A stretch of DNA of 64,000 nt, from contig OZ034968.1 in the NCBI GenBank assembly GCA_964030785.1, positions 50,599,230-50,663,229 on the forward strand. The letters run 5' to 3'. The stretch is from Siderastrea siderea (lineage: Eukaryota > Cnidaria > Anthozoa > Scleractinia > Rhizangiidae). Shown one piece after another: positions 33,348-43,595 of this stretch. How positions within the stretch are numbered: position 1 is the stretch's first letter; the number at the start of each line of letters is the position of its first letter. A program made the translations under genes and the position numbers. The notes below the pieces were generated by a model. It searched no databases. It worked only from the letters and a program-made list of their open reading frames with translations, and was not told where the DNA came from.

Positions 33348-33527
33348 ATGTCAAGCAATCGTCTGGCAGATAATGTACCCGAGCCCATTCAAGAACCGGT
33401 GGCAGTCACAGTGAACCCAGTTCAAACACCGTTGACTGTACAAGCGGTCGCTGAACCAGTACAAACACCCACTGTCCAAACACCACCAGTGTTTACAGAA
33501 AGCCCACCCATACTGAGCAATACCTAG
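33348..33527 (+). CDS. Small Pro/Val/Thr-rich protein after the ATPase
   Basis: A 59-residue frame starts 9 bp after the ATPase stop. It consists almost entirely of Pro, Val, Thr, Glu and Gln in loose repeats of PVQTP type. After its TAG the same frame continues for nine codons and then stops, and a second frame (33554-33739) is Ser/Thr/Lys-rich. No homology recognised. Close spacing suggests a linked gene of the same element, possibly the start of a larger broken gene. Confidence 0.4.
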   Translation: MSSNRLADNVPEPIQEPVAVTVNPVQTPLTVQAVAEPVQTPTVQTPPVFTESPPILSNT

Positions 33528-33754
33528 CCCATGATTCACACCATCCTCAGTCAGTGAAACGTGGTACTGTTAGTGTCTATACGACCGAGCCAAACACCTC
33601 ACAACAAAACCACCCGTTATCTCTGAAGAAAAGAAACGTCATCAGTACTTGTTTCAAACGGATACCCATCTTCATTTGTACGAAAGCTCACAAAGACAAC
33701 AAGACCAACAGCCAACAAAGAACCTACACAGGAATTTAAATCTAATGCCGTTTT

Positions 33755-34412
33755 ACCTCTTCGGCTATAGGTGCCCTTAAACGAGTGCGGCCCTTTATAT
33801 CGAAAGAAACTGCAATTCAAATTTGTAACGCTTTAATTATACCATATTTTGATTACTGCAGCCCTGTCTGGGACTGTTTGAGTGGTTACTTGAGTGATAA
33901 GCTCCAAAAATTACAGAATCGTGCAGCCAGAGTTATTACTAAATCACCCTTTGATACAAGCTCAAACCACCTTCTGTCCACCCTCGACTGGGAGAGGCTA
34001 TTTCTTCGACGAAAGAAACAGAAAGCCTTGGTGATGTTTAAAACTATGAATGGACTTGCCCCAGATTATCTCCAAAGTCTTTTCTCTCAGCGTCACTCTG
34101 TTTATAACTTGAGAGACTCTGAGGGAAAGCTGACGCTATCCAAACCAAACACCAATTATTTGAAACGAAGCTTCTCTTACAGCGGGGCTATGTTATGGAA
34201 TAACTTGCCCAAATGGCTAAAAAATGTTGTATCTGTTAATAATTTTAAGCAAATTATTAAGAAGATAGCCGATAGATCGGATTCCCACACGGCAATCATG
34301 TAAAGCAGTTGTAATTAGTTTTGGTTATTTACTTAATTAAGCTTAATTAACTGATGATTTTCCGTGTTTAAATAAAGTTTTTACTGACTTACTTACTTAC
34401 TTACTTACTTAT
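33755..34412 (+). mobile_element. 5'-truncated CR1/L2-like LINE
   Basis: A 172-residue frame (33785-34303) matches the C-terminal part of non-LTR RTs after the catalytic core: ALIIPYFDYCSPVWD, LQKLQNRAARVI, a TLDWERLFLRR block and MLWNNLP near the end. A 3' UTR of about 80 bp follows and ends in a (CTTA)n run at 34384-34412. Microsatellite 3' tails in place of poly-A are usual for CR1/L2-type LINEs. RT motifs A-C are missing because of 5' truncation. Confidence 0.85.
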
Positions 34413-34459
34413 GTAAAAGGTGTATCAGAGGTTCTTTGCCGCTGCCTACAACAATAAGG
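34413..34459. other. Short spacer between LINE tail and Gypsy LTR
   Basis: 47 bp with no feature; TAAGG precedes the LTR, but a matching copy after the 3' LTR was not found. Confidence 0.4.
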
Positions 34460-34571
34460 TGTTGCGTTAATTTACATTTAGGCATGCGCACTAGAAGCAC
34501 GCGAGAGGATTAAACATGGCCGTTCGTTGAATTGACGTTGTTGTTTCTTGTCTGTTTTCAATAATCCGAGA
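34460..34571 (+). repeat. Gypsy 5' LTR
   Basis: TGTTGCGTTAATTTACATTT to CAATAATCCGAGA, followed by TGGTGTAATAAGTG in the position of a primer-binding site. Confidence 0.75.
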
Positions 34572-34691
34572 TGGTGTAATAAGTGTCTATAAATTTCACT
34601 TAAAACCTACGAAAAGTCTTCACGCATCGCGGTAGAAGAAAAAGAAAAACATTTCGTGCGAAGAGAAATTGAAACGAGCAAAGATAGCGAA

Positions 34692-35545
34692 ATGTCAGAC
34701 AACGAGGACGAGCAAGCAAGAAATCTTCCCGGCGTGAATGCGGGCGCCGCAGAACAACCGCTCATAGGATAACCACAAATAGTCCAGCCGAGCATTCGAC
34801 CGGTCGCCAACTTCCAAGTAACTCCACCGGAGAAGTTTTCATTCAAACCTGAAGAGTGGCCGAAGTGGATACAAAAATTTGAAAGGTTTCGCAAGGCAAC
34901 GGGCCTCGATAAAAAACCGGCGAAAACCAAGTAAACACATTAATTTACACAATGGGCAAACAAGCGGACGATATATTCATCTCATTCGAATTCACCGCGG
35001 AACAGGAAAAGAGTTATGAAGAAGTGAAGGAAAGATTCGAAAATCACTTCATCGTAAAAAGAAATGTCATCTTTGAGCGAGCGAAATTTAACTCAAGAAA
35101 CCAACGTGCGGGAGAATCGGTGGATAGTTTCATCACAGATTTGTACGGCGTCGCGAGGCACTACAATTTTGGCGCGCTAAAAGAGGAGCTCATTCGAGAC
35201 CGCATCGTCATGGGTTTACAAAACCGCGAACTTTCGGAAAAACTTCAACTTGATCCGAATCTCACCTTGGAAAAAGCTACCAATTTAGCCAGGCAAAGGG
35301 AGACGGTGAAACAGCTACAAAACATTCTTGACAGCGGATTCAAGACTACACCGGCGCACGTTGATGGTATCGCTAAAGGAAAATCACGGAGAAAGAAAGG
35401 AAACTCCAAAGACAATTCCCAAGACAAGTCTAAAGAGAAACCTTCCGAAAACTCCAAACAAAAAATCCTTCCGATCAAAGTGTCAAAGGTGTCTTGGAAA
35501 TTTTCACCCGAAGAAAACATGCCCAGCACACCTCTCCAAGTGTAA
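34692..35545 (+). pseudogene. Gypsy Gag
   Basis: Starts at ATG 34692 (MSDNEDEQ). An in-frame TAA lies at 34770-34772 and a frameshift near 34915, after which the frame runs to 35545. The capsid-like part includes FKPEEWPKWIQKFERFR and, in the second frame, RVMKK-type helices with SRNQRAGESVDSFITDLY. A Lys/Ser-rich basic linker precedes a frameshift into the CCHC region. The zinc knuckles themselves are in the Pol frame. Confidence 0.8.
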
Positions 35546-37461
35546 GAAGTGCTCCAAAATTGGACATTGGGCGCAGGCTTGTAAAAGTTCGAAACCAGGA
35601 AAATTATTTGAAGTTGCTGAAGAAGAAGAATCCTTGGCGACCGTTCTTGTGGACAAGAATCCAGTAGACTTTAAGAATGACAGTGGTGAAGATGTGACTG
35701 TAGTCCCTTACAATACCTTCCTTAACCTTGATCTTCAGACGCAGCTACAGCCTACTGATAAAGTACTTCTGGGTCCTTGCAATTACAAGATGAACTATAA
35801 GGGAAAGTTCACAGTTACTCTTACCTACAACCTGAACTCTGTAAACGAAACCGTCTATGCTGTGGAAAGCTTAGCACGACCGCTCCTTGGTAGATTTGCT
35901 GCAGTAAAACTAAACCTCATATCAAGGTTGTGTAAACTGACTAGTGATGACTACAAAGCAAAAGTGATGCCAAAGCCGTTCACAGGACTTGGAATGATGA
36001 AAGAAGAGTACACCATCAAGTTAAAGGATGAGACAAAACCCTTCGCACTAACAGTTCCTAGAAAAGTCCCCATGCCACTGTACGAAGAAACCAAGAATGG
36101 AATTACAAGAATCATAAAGAGTGGAGTGATATCGCCAGTGGACCACCCAACTGATTGGTGCGCCTCAATGGTTATTACCCCCAAGCCAAATGGAAAAGTC
36201 AGAGTATGTGTGGACTTAACTAAGCTCAATGAGTACGTTCAACGAGAGAATTATCCTCTCCCATCTGTAGACCTCACTCTGGGAAAGCTCGCAGGTGCAA
36301 AGTACTTCGCAATTAAAATAAAATGGTCCGAAAGCTCAAGACGACTCATAACCTTCATCACACCTTGGTGTAGGTACTGCTTTAACGTGGTGCCCTATGG
36401 AATAAGTTCAGGTTCAGAAAAGTTTCAGGAATGCATGAGCAGAATCCTCGAGGGACTTGAAGGAGTTGAATGCAACATTGACGATGTTCTAGTTCATGCC
36501 CCCACCCGACAGCTACATGATTACAGATTAGAGAAAGTGTTAGAGCGGCTAACCAATGCTGGTGTTACACTAAACGTCGACAAGTGTACCTTCAGAGTGC
36601 CTAAGATCAAGTTCCTGGATAATGTTGTCAGCGCAAATGGCATTGAAGTGGATCCAGAGAAAGTTGCAGCAGTAGTAAACCTACCAGTGCCCAAGAATGT
36701 CCACGAAGTGCGTGTATTCTTAGGGATGGTCAACCATCTGGGGAAGGTCAAAGAGCATTTAGCCGATAAGACCAAACCCATCCGAGATCTTATGCAGGAC
36801 CCCCAGTGGGTCTGGGGACCACCCCAACAAAAAGCATTTGAAGAAATCAAGTCTATTTTGACAGCTGCGCCAGTGGTCGCTCTCTACGATCCTAACAAAG
36901 AGACCAAAATCACAGCAGATGCGTCTTCATTTGGATTGGGAGGAGTACTGCTACAGAAGCAAGAAGACCAAACTTGGAGACCTGTTATGTTCATATCCAG
37001 AGCACTCACACCTGTGGAATGCACATATGCGCGAATAGAGAAAGAGGCCTTAGCCCTAACCTGGGCATGTGAGCGGGTTCAGCGACTACATAGTGGGGAA
37101 GTCTATTTTTGCTGAAACAGACCATAAGCCATTAGTTCCTCTTCTCACCACGCGTACCTTGGATGAAGTCCCTCCTAGAGTGCAGCGGCTAAGAATGCGC
37201 CTCATGCGCTTGCACTTTAAAGAGGTGAACCATGTACCCGGAAAGGAAATGTACATCGCAGATGCATCATCAAGAATGCAAGCAGAAAACTCAAACAGAA
37301 TGACTACCGTTCCTGAAGAAGAAATGAACATCTATGTTTACAGTGTACTGGACTGTCTACCAGTATCGGATGGGAAGCTGATGGAAATCAAAGAAGCCCA
37401 AGATGAAGACCCCGTTTGTCAACAGATAAGGAATTACTGCATGGAAGGCTGGCCAGACTAA
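35473..37461 (+). pseudogene. Gypsy protease, reverse transcriptase and RNase H
   Basis: The frame to 37115 begins with a CCHC pair (CQRCLGNFHPKKTC, CKKCSKIGHWAQAC) and a protease with DSGEDVTVVP. RT follows with TDWCASMVITPKPNGKVRVCVDL, WCRYCFNVVPYGISSG and NIDDVLVHA. The segment that should hold motif A (first catalytic Asp) is reduced to YFAIKIKWSESS, a deletion of about 15 residues, so RT is inactive. RNase H starts at TADASSFGLGG. A frameshift near 37085 moves it to the frame ending in a TAA at 37459, with TDHKPLVPLL and HVPGKEMYIADASSR. Confidence 0.9.
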
Positions 37462-37515
37462 TTTCACCTCAACGATGCACTTAAGCCTTATTGGTCAGTC
37501 AGAGGAGAGCTCATC

Positions 37516-38721
37516 GTGGTGTATGGAATACTGCTGAAGTCATCAAGAATTGTAGTGCCATCAGCTATGAAGCTGCAAGTTTTGGACAAGATACAAGAAG
37601 GGCATCAGGGAATAGTCAAGTGCAGAGAACGTGCGAAGACGTCTGTTTGGTGGCCTGGTCTCAGCCGTGAAGTCCACGACATGGTTGAAAATTGCAAAGT
37701 TTGTGTCAAGTACCGACAGCAGCGAGCTGAGCCACTCGTGCCAACGCCCTTTCCTGAACGCCCTTGGCAGATGATCGGCACCGACCTCTTTGAGCTAGAT
37801 AACCTGAATTATCTGATAGTAGTGGACTATTTCTCACGCTATATTGAGGTAGCTGCCATGCAAAAGACCCCCAAATCCCATGAAGTCATTAGAGCCCTGA
37901 AAGCAATCTTTGCAAGGCATGGAATCCCAGAAGAAGTAAGAAGTGACAATGGCCCACAGTATGCATCAGCCGAATCCACTCATTTTGCAAAAGAATGGGG
38001 TTTCAGGCATACGAGTAGCCCCCGTTTCCCACAGTCTAACGGTGAAGCGGAGCGCGCTGTAGAAACCACCAAGTCACTGCTTAAGAAAGAAAAAGGTCCA
38101 ACCAAGGGACTGTTGGCATACAGATCTACCCCACTGGCTTGCGGTTATTCACCATCAGAACTACTTATCGGACGGAAACTCAGAAATACTATCCCAACCT
38201 TCCACACTGTTCTTAATCCGAGTTGGCCGGATATGGAAAAGCTACGTGAAAGAGAAGCAGAAGGCAAGGAAAAGCAAAGGCTGAATTTCAATCATCGACA
38301 CAATGCTGCTCCCTTGAAAGCACTCCAACCTGGTATTCCTGTGCACATTAAAGATATGGGAACCACTGGTACAGTAACCAGAGCAGCAGAAACACCTAGA
38401 TCCTACATGATTGAGACAGAGAAAGGCACAATGAGAAGAAACCGATCTCATGTCAACCCAATCCCTATCAACACGTCAGTGTCACCCAGTGTTTCAGACA
38501 AGTCAATGTCACCTAGTGTTACGAAGCAACAGCCCCAGGACAAGGCATTGACTCCTTTGAAGCCACTCCCATCACCTTGTCTTTCATCCAGACCGAAGAG
38601 ACTTGTTAGACCCTCTCTCAAGTTAAAAGAGAGCCTTGGACTTTGCGCGACATTGAACTTTAGTTACAGAGACATTTCGACATTTGAACTCATGCTTGAG
38701 TGTTGTTTTTATTTAGTTTAG
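37516..38721 (+). CDS. Gypsy integrase
   Basis: Intact 401-residue frame; its true start is upstream in the polyprotein. The zinc site H..GIVKC...CKVCVKY lies at about 29-68. The catalytic core has IGTDLFEL (Asp about residue 92), RSDNGPQY (Asp about 146) and NGEAERAV (Glu about 182). A GPY/F-like and Pro/Ser-rich C-terminus follows, with HIKDMGTTGTVTRA near 278-291. The enzyme inserts cDNA. A single upstream TAA at 37459 separates it from RNase H. Confidence 0.92.
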   Translation: MVYGILLKSSRIVVPSAMKLQVLDKIQEGHQGIVKCRERAKTSVWWPGLSREVHDMVENCKVCVKYRQQRAEPLVPTPFPERPWQMIGTDLFELDNLNYLIVVDYFSRYIEVAAMQKTPKSHEVIRALKAIFARHGIPEEVRSDNGPQYASAESTHFAKEWGFRHTSSPRFPQSNGEAERAVETTKSLLKKEKGPTKGLLAYRSTPLACGYSPSELLIGRKLRNTIPTFHTVLNPSWPDMEKLREREAEGKEKQRLNFNHRHNAAPLKALQPGIPVHIKDMGTTGTVTRAAETPRSYMIETEKGTMRRNRSHVNPIPINTSVSPSVSDKSMSPSVTKQQPQDKALTPLKPLPSPCLSSRPKRLVRPSLKLKESLGLCATLNFSYRDISTFELMLECCFYLV

Positions 38722-38800
38722 TGGACACTGATCACATGGCATCAGATTATATATTTCACACTAGGGTTGCATGCTGTTTCTCAACTTCAAAAAAGGGAGA

Positions 38801-38990
38801 TGTTGCGTTATTGAACTTTGACCCTTCACGTGTCACGCGTTCGTAGTTTTACATTTAGGCATGCGCACTGGTAGCACGCGAGAGGATTAAACATGGCTGT
38901 TCATTGAATCGACGTTGTTTCTTGTCCGTTTTCAATAATCCGAGTTTTCAATAATCCGTTTTCAATAATCCGAGTTTTCAATAATCCGTA
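38801..38990 (+). repeat. Gypsy 3' LTR with 16-bp tandem expansion
   Basis: TGTTGCGTTATTGAAC onward. From about 38927 to 38990 the unit GTTTTCAATAATCCGA occurs four times, where the 5' LTR has one copy. The exact LTR end is therefore uncertain. Confidence 0.75.
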
Positions 38991-39029
38991 CGCACCGTCT
39001 TCAAATCAGACATAACTCGTAGGTCTCAC

Positions 39030-39165
39030 TTAGTGCAACCGTAAAAGACGCCCTTGAACCAACTAAACAAGACGGTGTCGTCTATAGGATTCCACGTGAG
39101 TGCGGCAAAGTATACATCGGGGAAAGAGAGAGAGCGATGCAAGAAAGGACACAGGCGGCCCAAGC
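39030..39165 (+). pseudogene. PLE GIY-YIG endonuclease, first half
   Basis: The frame reads DGVVYRIPRECGKVYIGERERAMQER, the GIY-YIG start with its two conserved blocks (V-Y-R-I-P and V-Y-I-G). It is cut off by the foldback element at 39168. The second half resumes near 40560. Confidence 0.75.
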
Positions 39166-39167
39166 TC

Positions 39168-40283
39168 AAGATGAGACATGACCTTTGCTATCAGGCGTGT
39201 TGTGTTACAAGGCTCTCGATTTATAGACTTTGTATGGGAAATTCACTTTCGTTATCGAAATGCTAAAATGTGGAAATGAACTTCACTTGACTCGACATGG
39301 GTTTGTTTTTGTGTCTTGTGTGTAATTTGGGCGCAATTCGCGGCCATTTTAGGCGCGTTTTTGGTTCGGTGTTGTTACAACATATAAAACGAAGGAAGGC
39401 GGGTGACTTCAGACGAGCGAGGCCCACAAATCGCTCTCCTATCACAAAGCAATGCAGAGAATCGCCATAAAAACACCATACCCATAAAGCCCCATAATTT
39501 CGACATCCTATTCAACCTTCACAGTGATCGCACGTAATTCTGGTCTGAGAAAATTCGAAAAACATTCTGCTATCGGGGATCTTCCCGTGAGCTAGGCTTT
39601 TGGCGTGGACACGGACGGAATACAGTCGTTACAGGCTGCACAAGTTCAAATTACATTCTGTATTCTCATTGGTTAATTGAAACCACTGGTCACGAACCGG
39701 TCACACGCGTGCAGAAAGTTCATTGGTTAATTCAAACCACCAGTCATGAACCGGTCACGCGCGTCGGCGATCTTCCAGTGCGCTAGGCTTTTGGCATGGA
39801 CACAGCCGGTAGACAGTCTGTTGTCATGTTGGCACGCGTGTGACTGGTGGTTTGAATTGACCAATGAAAGTGCAGAATGTGATCTGAAATTTCTGCACTC
39901 AAAATTTCTCAGGCCAGAATTACCCTGCAATCTCTGTAAAGGCTGAATAGGATGTCGAAATTATGGGGCTTTATGAAGATGGTGTTTCTATGGCGATTGT
40001 CTGCATTGCTTTGTGATACGAGAGCGACCTGTGGGACTCGCTCGTCTGAAGTCACCCGCCTTCCTTCGTTTTATGTGTGCAAACAACATTACACATTACA
40101 CATTGTGCATTACACACAAGACACAAAAACAACCCCATGTTGAGTCAAGTGAAGTTCATTTCCACATTCACAACTTTAATTTAGCATTTCGATAACGAAA
40201 GTGAATTTCCCATACAAAGTCTATAAATGGAGAGCCTGGTAACACAACACGGCTGATAGCAAAGGTCATGTTTCGCATCTTTG
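39168..40283. mobile_element. Foldback element, arms about 350 bp, 1.1 kb
   Basis: The left arm (39168-39523) and right arm (39938-40283) are inverted copies. They share ACATGACCTTTGCTATCAG, AGTCTATAAA..., CACTTTCGTTATCGAAATGC, the GAAGGCGGGTGACTTCAGACGAG stretch and ATTTCGACATCCTATTCA. Outer ends read AAGATG. The loop (39524-39937) holds further repeats: GCTAGGCTTTTGGC..GGACAC twice (39592, 39782), and CATTGGTTAATT.AAACCAC three times, one of them inverted. No coding region. It splits a PLE nuclease gene. Confidence 0.85.
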
Positions 40284-40541
40284 GGGAGCAGGGATGGCGC
40301 AGTGGTGAGAGCGCTCACCTCCCACCAATGTGGCCCGGGTTCGACTCCACGTCCCGGTGTCATATGTGGATTGAGTTTGTTGTTGGTTCTCGTCCTTGCT
40401 CCAAGATTTTCTCCGGGTACTCCGGTTTTCCCCTCTCCTCAAAAACCAACACTTCCAAATTTCAATTAGATCTGGAGCGCACGAACACGTTTAAACGAGC
40501 TTAAGAGCTCCCAAGTGTTTCGTGGGTAAACAAATTACATT
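40284..40541 (+). mobile_element. tRNA-derived SINE
   Basis: The head GGGATGGCGCAGTGGTGAG supplies an A box (TGGCGCAGTGG). GGGTTCGACTCC, 40 bp later (40338-40349), is a clean B box. The body continues with GGGTACTCCGGTTTTCCCC, a core common to anthozoan SINEs as I recall it, and ends in CAAATTACATTTTTTT. Polymerase III would transcribe it; it depends on a LINE for movement. It lies between the foldback element and the resuming PLE. Confidence 0.8.
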
Positions 40542-40559
40542 TTTTTGGAGCTTGGGCCA

Positions 40560-40871
40560 CCTGTGGAACAGGACAGAGATATACGGCTTGTTCGTACGCA
40601 AACCTCCCCAGATTCGGAGCACACTAACGAAACGGGGCATCTTGCTATTTGGAAAGAAGTTAAGTTTATTGATCGTGACCCTCACTGGTACACACGTAGG
40701 GTCAAACAGGCTATCCATATAAGACTTCATCCTAACAACATCAATATAGATAGTGGAATCGTAATTCCTGAAGCTTGGATACCTACAATAAAAAAGCACA
40801 GCAGCCGATCAACCTCAACGAGGACCTGTGAGGGAACAACATTTAATGGTCGGAATAATAATGACGATTGA
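40560..40871 (+). pseudogene. PLE GIY-YIG endonuclease, second half
   Basis: Reads RDIRLVRTQTS, SEHTNETGHLAIW, VKFIDRDPHWYTRRVKQAIHI and EAWIPTIKKH, the helical C-terminal half of a PLE nuclease with the conserved H..T.H zinc-type residues and the catalytic-region Glu. It follows 39030-39165 in the family order. Confidence 0.85.
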
Positions 40872-40984
40872 AATGTACCAATAGCAGCGAACCAACATGC
40901 TACAAATAGCGACACGTAAACAATCGACCTCATCGCCTGATGAGGCGACTATACGACTCTAAAGCGACTATACGTGCCTCTGTG

Positions 40985-42806
40985 GGTAATATCTTAAAGA
41001 ACAGCAAGCCTGAGACCACCCAAATATCTCAAAACAACAACTCACCGCTATCAGAAATCTCAAACAGGATCCTTCTATTGCCATCGTTCCAGCAGATAAG
41101 GGTAGAGCCGTAGTCATCAGGAACACAGTTGATTATAAAGAGAAGATCAGCGCCTTACTGAGCAATTACAACACTTACATGAAGGTTACTGACAAACGCA
41201 GGAACCCTACGTCACGAGTTGAAAAGGACCTCAACAGGTTATCACGAATTAAATTCTGTCCTTCCAGTCATGACCAGGACAAAGACCAAATGGATTCAAA
41301 ACTGTATCACTACCTTCACAGCACTGATGCTACTTCAGCTTCCTTCTATGGCCTCCCTAAGATCCACAAAGCTGACATACCACTTCGTCCAATAACCAGC
41401 TGTATCAACTCACCAACATACAACTTGTCGAAACATTTGGTCTCCATCTTATCTCCGCGGCTTAAGGAGAGATTCTCTGTAAAGAATAGCACAGAGTTTG
41501 CCCAGCATATAACAGACCAAAAGATAACAGAGTACGATTGAAGTCATGGTGTCATTCGATGTCATTGCTCCATTTACGTCCACTCCAGTAGAGCTGGCTT
41601 TACACGTCACTCATGAGAGACTAAAGCAGGATGCTACTCTAATATTATACTCTAATGTTACCTAATATTTCGGTAACAAATATTATGAAGTTATTAGAGT
41701 TTGTTTTAAGAAACAGCTATTTCACGTACGAACAAGAACATTACAAGGAAACGTTCTGTTGTGCCATGGGTCCCCTGTGAGTGCCACTGTAGCTAACCCA
41801 GCGATGGAGTTCATAGGGGAAAAGAGCAATTTCTACGCCGCTTCCGCCGTTCACCCTCTACGATGGTGGTACAGGTACGTAGACGATAGCCATGCATCCC
41901 TACAGAGGACTGCCTCATACCCAGGCGCAAAGGGTCATGAGGAAGAATGTGCAAGGATTTCACGACCACCTGTATGCCATTAACCCACACATACAGTACA
42001 CCAAGGAGACCGGAGAACACAACAGCCTTTCATTTTTGGACACAACAACCACCAGTATGAATCGACACACACAAGTTAACGTGTACAGAAAACCTACACA
42101 CACAGATAACAATTCTCGACACCCCGGGCACCATCAGAGGTAGGTCGTAAATACGCTCCTAGACAGAGCCGAGAAAATTCCAACAACAATGCAGGAAGAT
42201 GTAGAGAGAGGTCTTGAGAGACCACAATAATCCTTTGCGGTTTATCAAGAGTTGTCTCAAGCACCGACGATACTCCCAATGCAGCAACATCTTGCAATTT
42301 TGTGGTCCTTCCCTATGTCAAAGGCGTCTCCGAAAACATTTCTAGAGTGTCAAGCAGTAACAACGTTAAAGTTGGTTTTAAACCTCTCGACACCTTACAC
42401 GCACGGTTCCCAAGATCCAAGGGCAAACATTCTACCTTGCAGTCCAGAGGTATGATCTACAAGATTGGTTGTCTCGACTGCAACTTTGTCTTTTATGGGT
42501 AAACGAACAGGGTTTGGTAAGGATTACGGAACACAGAAGGGCAGTCCGTTTTTGTGACAGCAACTCCAAGATAGTGCCTGACGCGAATCAGTTTGTTCAT
42601 AAATTTTGATCAAACCACCAATGACAACAAAGCGCGTGACTACCACAAGAGACTCTTCCTCTAAGCCTGGCATTCTCAGAGAGACCGCAATGCGGGTAAT
42701 GAACATCGACATTCCAGAAATTTATGTCACTCGCGTAGTTTGTCATCTCATGCAGCAGTCGTTCGTTACAGTTTCTCCGCATAGCACGCGCAAACTGAAT
42801 TGTTAA
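40985..42806 (+). pseudogene. Second PLE copy, RT and GIY-YIG, degenerate
   Basis: Domains in order: IVPADKGRAVVI (41085), the FYGLPKIHK block (41345) and PLRPITSCINSPTYNLSKHL (about 41390), in a frame ending at 41541. Then VSFDV motif A remnant (41548), GSPVSATVANPAMEF (motif B, 41765), WWYRYVDDSHA (motif C, 41865), and VNVYRKPTHTD (42080). The GIY-YIG region IYKIGCLDCNFVFYG is at 42450, with the helical end KARDYHKRLFL near 42630. There are about eight frameshifts or stops. It lies head-to-tail after the first PLE, an arrangement PLEs often show. Confidence 0.88.
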
Positions 42807-43224
42807 CACATTTGGCTTTTTTCAAACCGACGAAGGCCGAAGGTTTTCGGAAGTTTTTATAAAGGTTGTATTTAACCTTTCACCAAAGTCAGCGTCAGAC
42901 ACATTTTTTAGATTTTGTGTCCATCCCTGACTGCAATTTTAGAATTTCTTGTTTTAAAAGTCCTCTGTCTACGTCTCTTTCAAATGGTATCGGTCAAGTG
43001 CTTGAATGACATTGAATTTATTCGGACCAATCAGAACAGTCAATCAAGTAATTGACTTACACAAAATACCTTCTGACCAATTATGATTTCTACGTCCGCC
43101 AAGCAAACGAACAATAGCGTGGTGGCAGGCGATACTTTTTCCCCTCCCTCACGTTCCGCGCGCGCGTCTCGCCAATCTCCCCCCTCCCTCCCCTTTCGGA
43201 GCCTGCCACACAGGACATATGTTT
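42807..43224. other. No gene recognised
   Basis: Contains a GGTGGCAGGC / GCCTGCCAC inverted pair (43120 and 43200) around a C/T-rich stretch with a CGCGCGCG block. Possibly a short MITE. Confidence 0.35.
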
Positions 43225-43595
43225 TAACAATCGAGAGTTTACAATCAAGAGTCTACAGTTGATAACGTTAAAATTGAGCGTTTGCAATCGAGAGTTTCAA
43301 ATTGCTAAGTTTACAATGAAGAGTTACAATCCAGAAGTTTACAGTTTACAGTTTACAACTGATAATATTAAGCTACGTTTACGATTGAGAGTTTACAATT
43401 GACAAGTTAACAATCGAGAGTTTACAACTGACAAGTTTACAACTGAGAGCTCACAATCGTAGTTCACAATTGACAGGTTTACAATCGAGAGGTAACAACT
43501 AAGCTTGTAATCGAGAATTTATAATTAACAAGTTTGCAACTGAGAAGTTCGCAATCGGGAGTCTACAATCCGTAAGTTGAAAGTGCAGAGTTTAA
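43225..43595. repeat. Degenerate tandem repeat, unit 15-17 bp
   Basis: About twenty units of the form GAGAGTTTACAATCGA / CAAGTTTACAACTGA. Period and phase drift, so the array is old. Confidence 0.85.

Larger units (their letters stand above)
34460..38990 (+). mobile_element. Gypsy LTR retrotransposon
   Basis: LTRs start TGTTGCGTTA at 34460 and 38801. Both contain TTTAGGCATGCGCACT and GAGAGGATTAAACATGG. A perfect polypurine tract AAAAAAGGGAGA sits immediately before the 3' LTR (38789-38800). Gag, protease, RT, RNase H and integrase follow each other on the plus strand in Gypsy order. The 5' LTR lacks about 35 bp found in the 3' LTR. The 3' LTR end is blurred by a 16-bp tandem expansion. Gag and Pol carry stops, frameshifts and an RT deletion; integrase is intact. 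Confidence 0.9.

Noticed and set aside
40937..40975. CTGATGAG with partly palindromic surroundings after a PLE endonuclease, resembling a hammerhead core
   Set aside because: No GAAA block and no GTC triplet in position; at best a decayed remnant.
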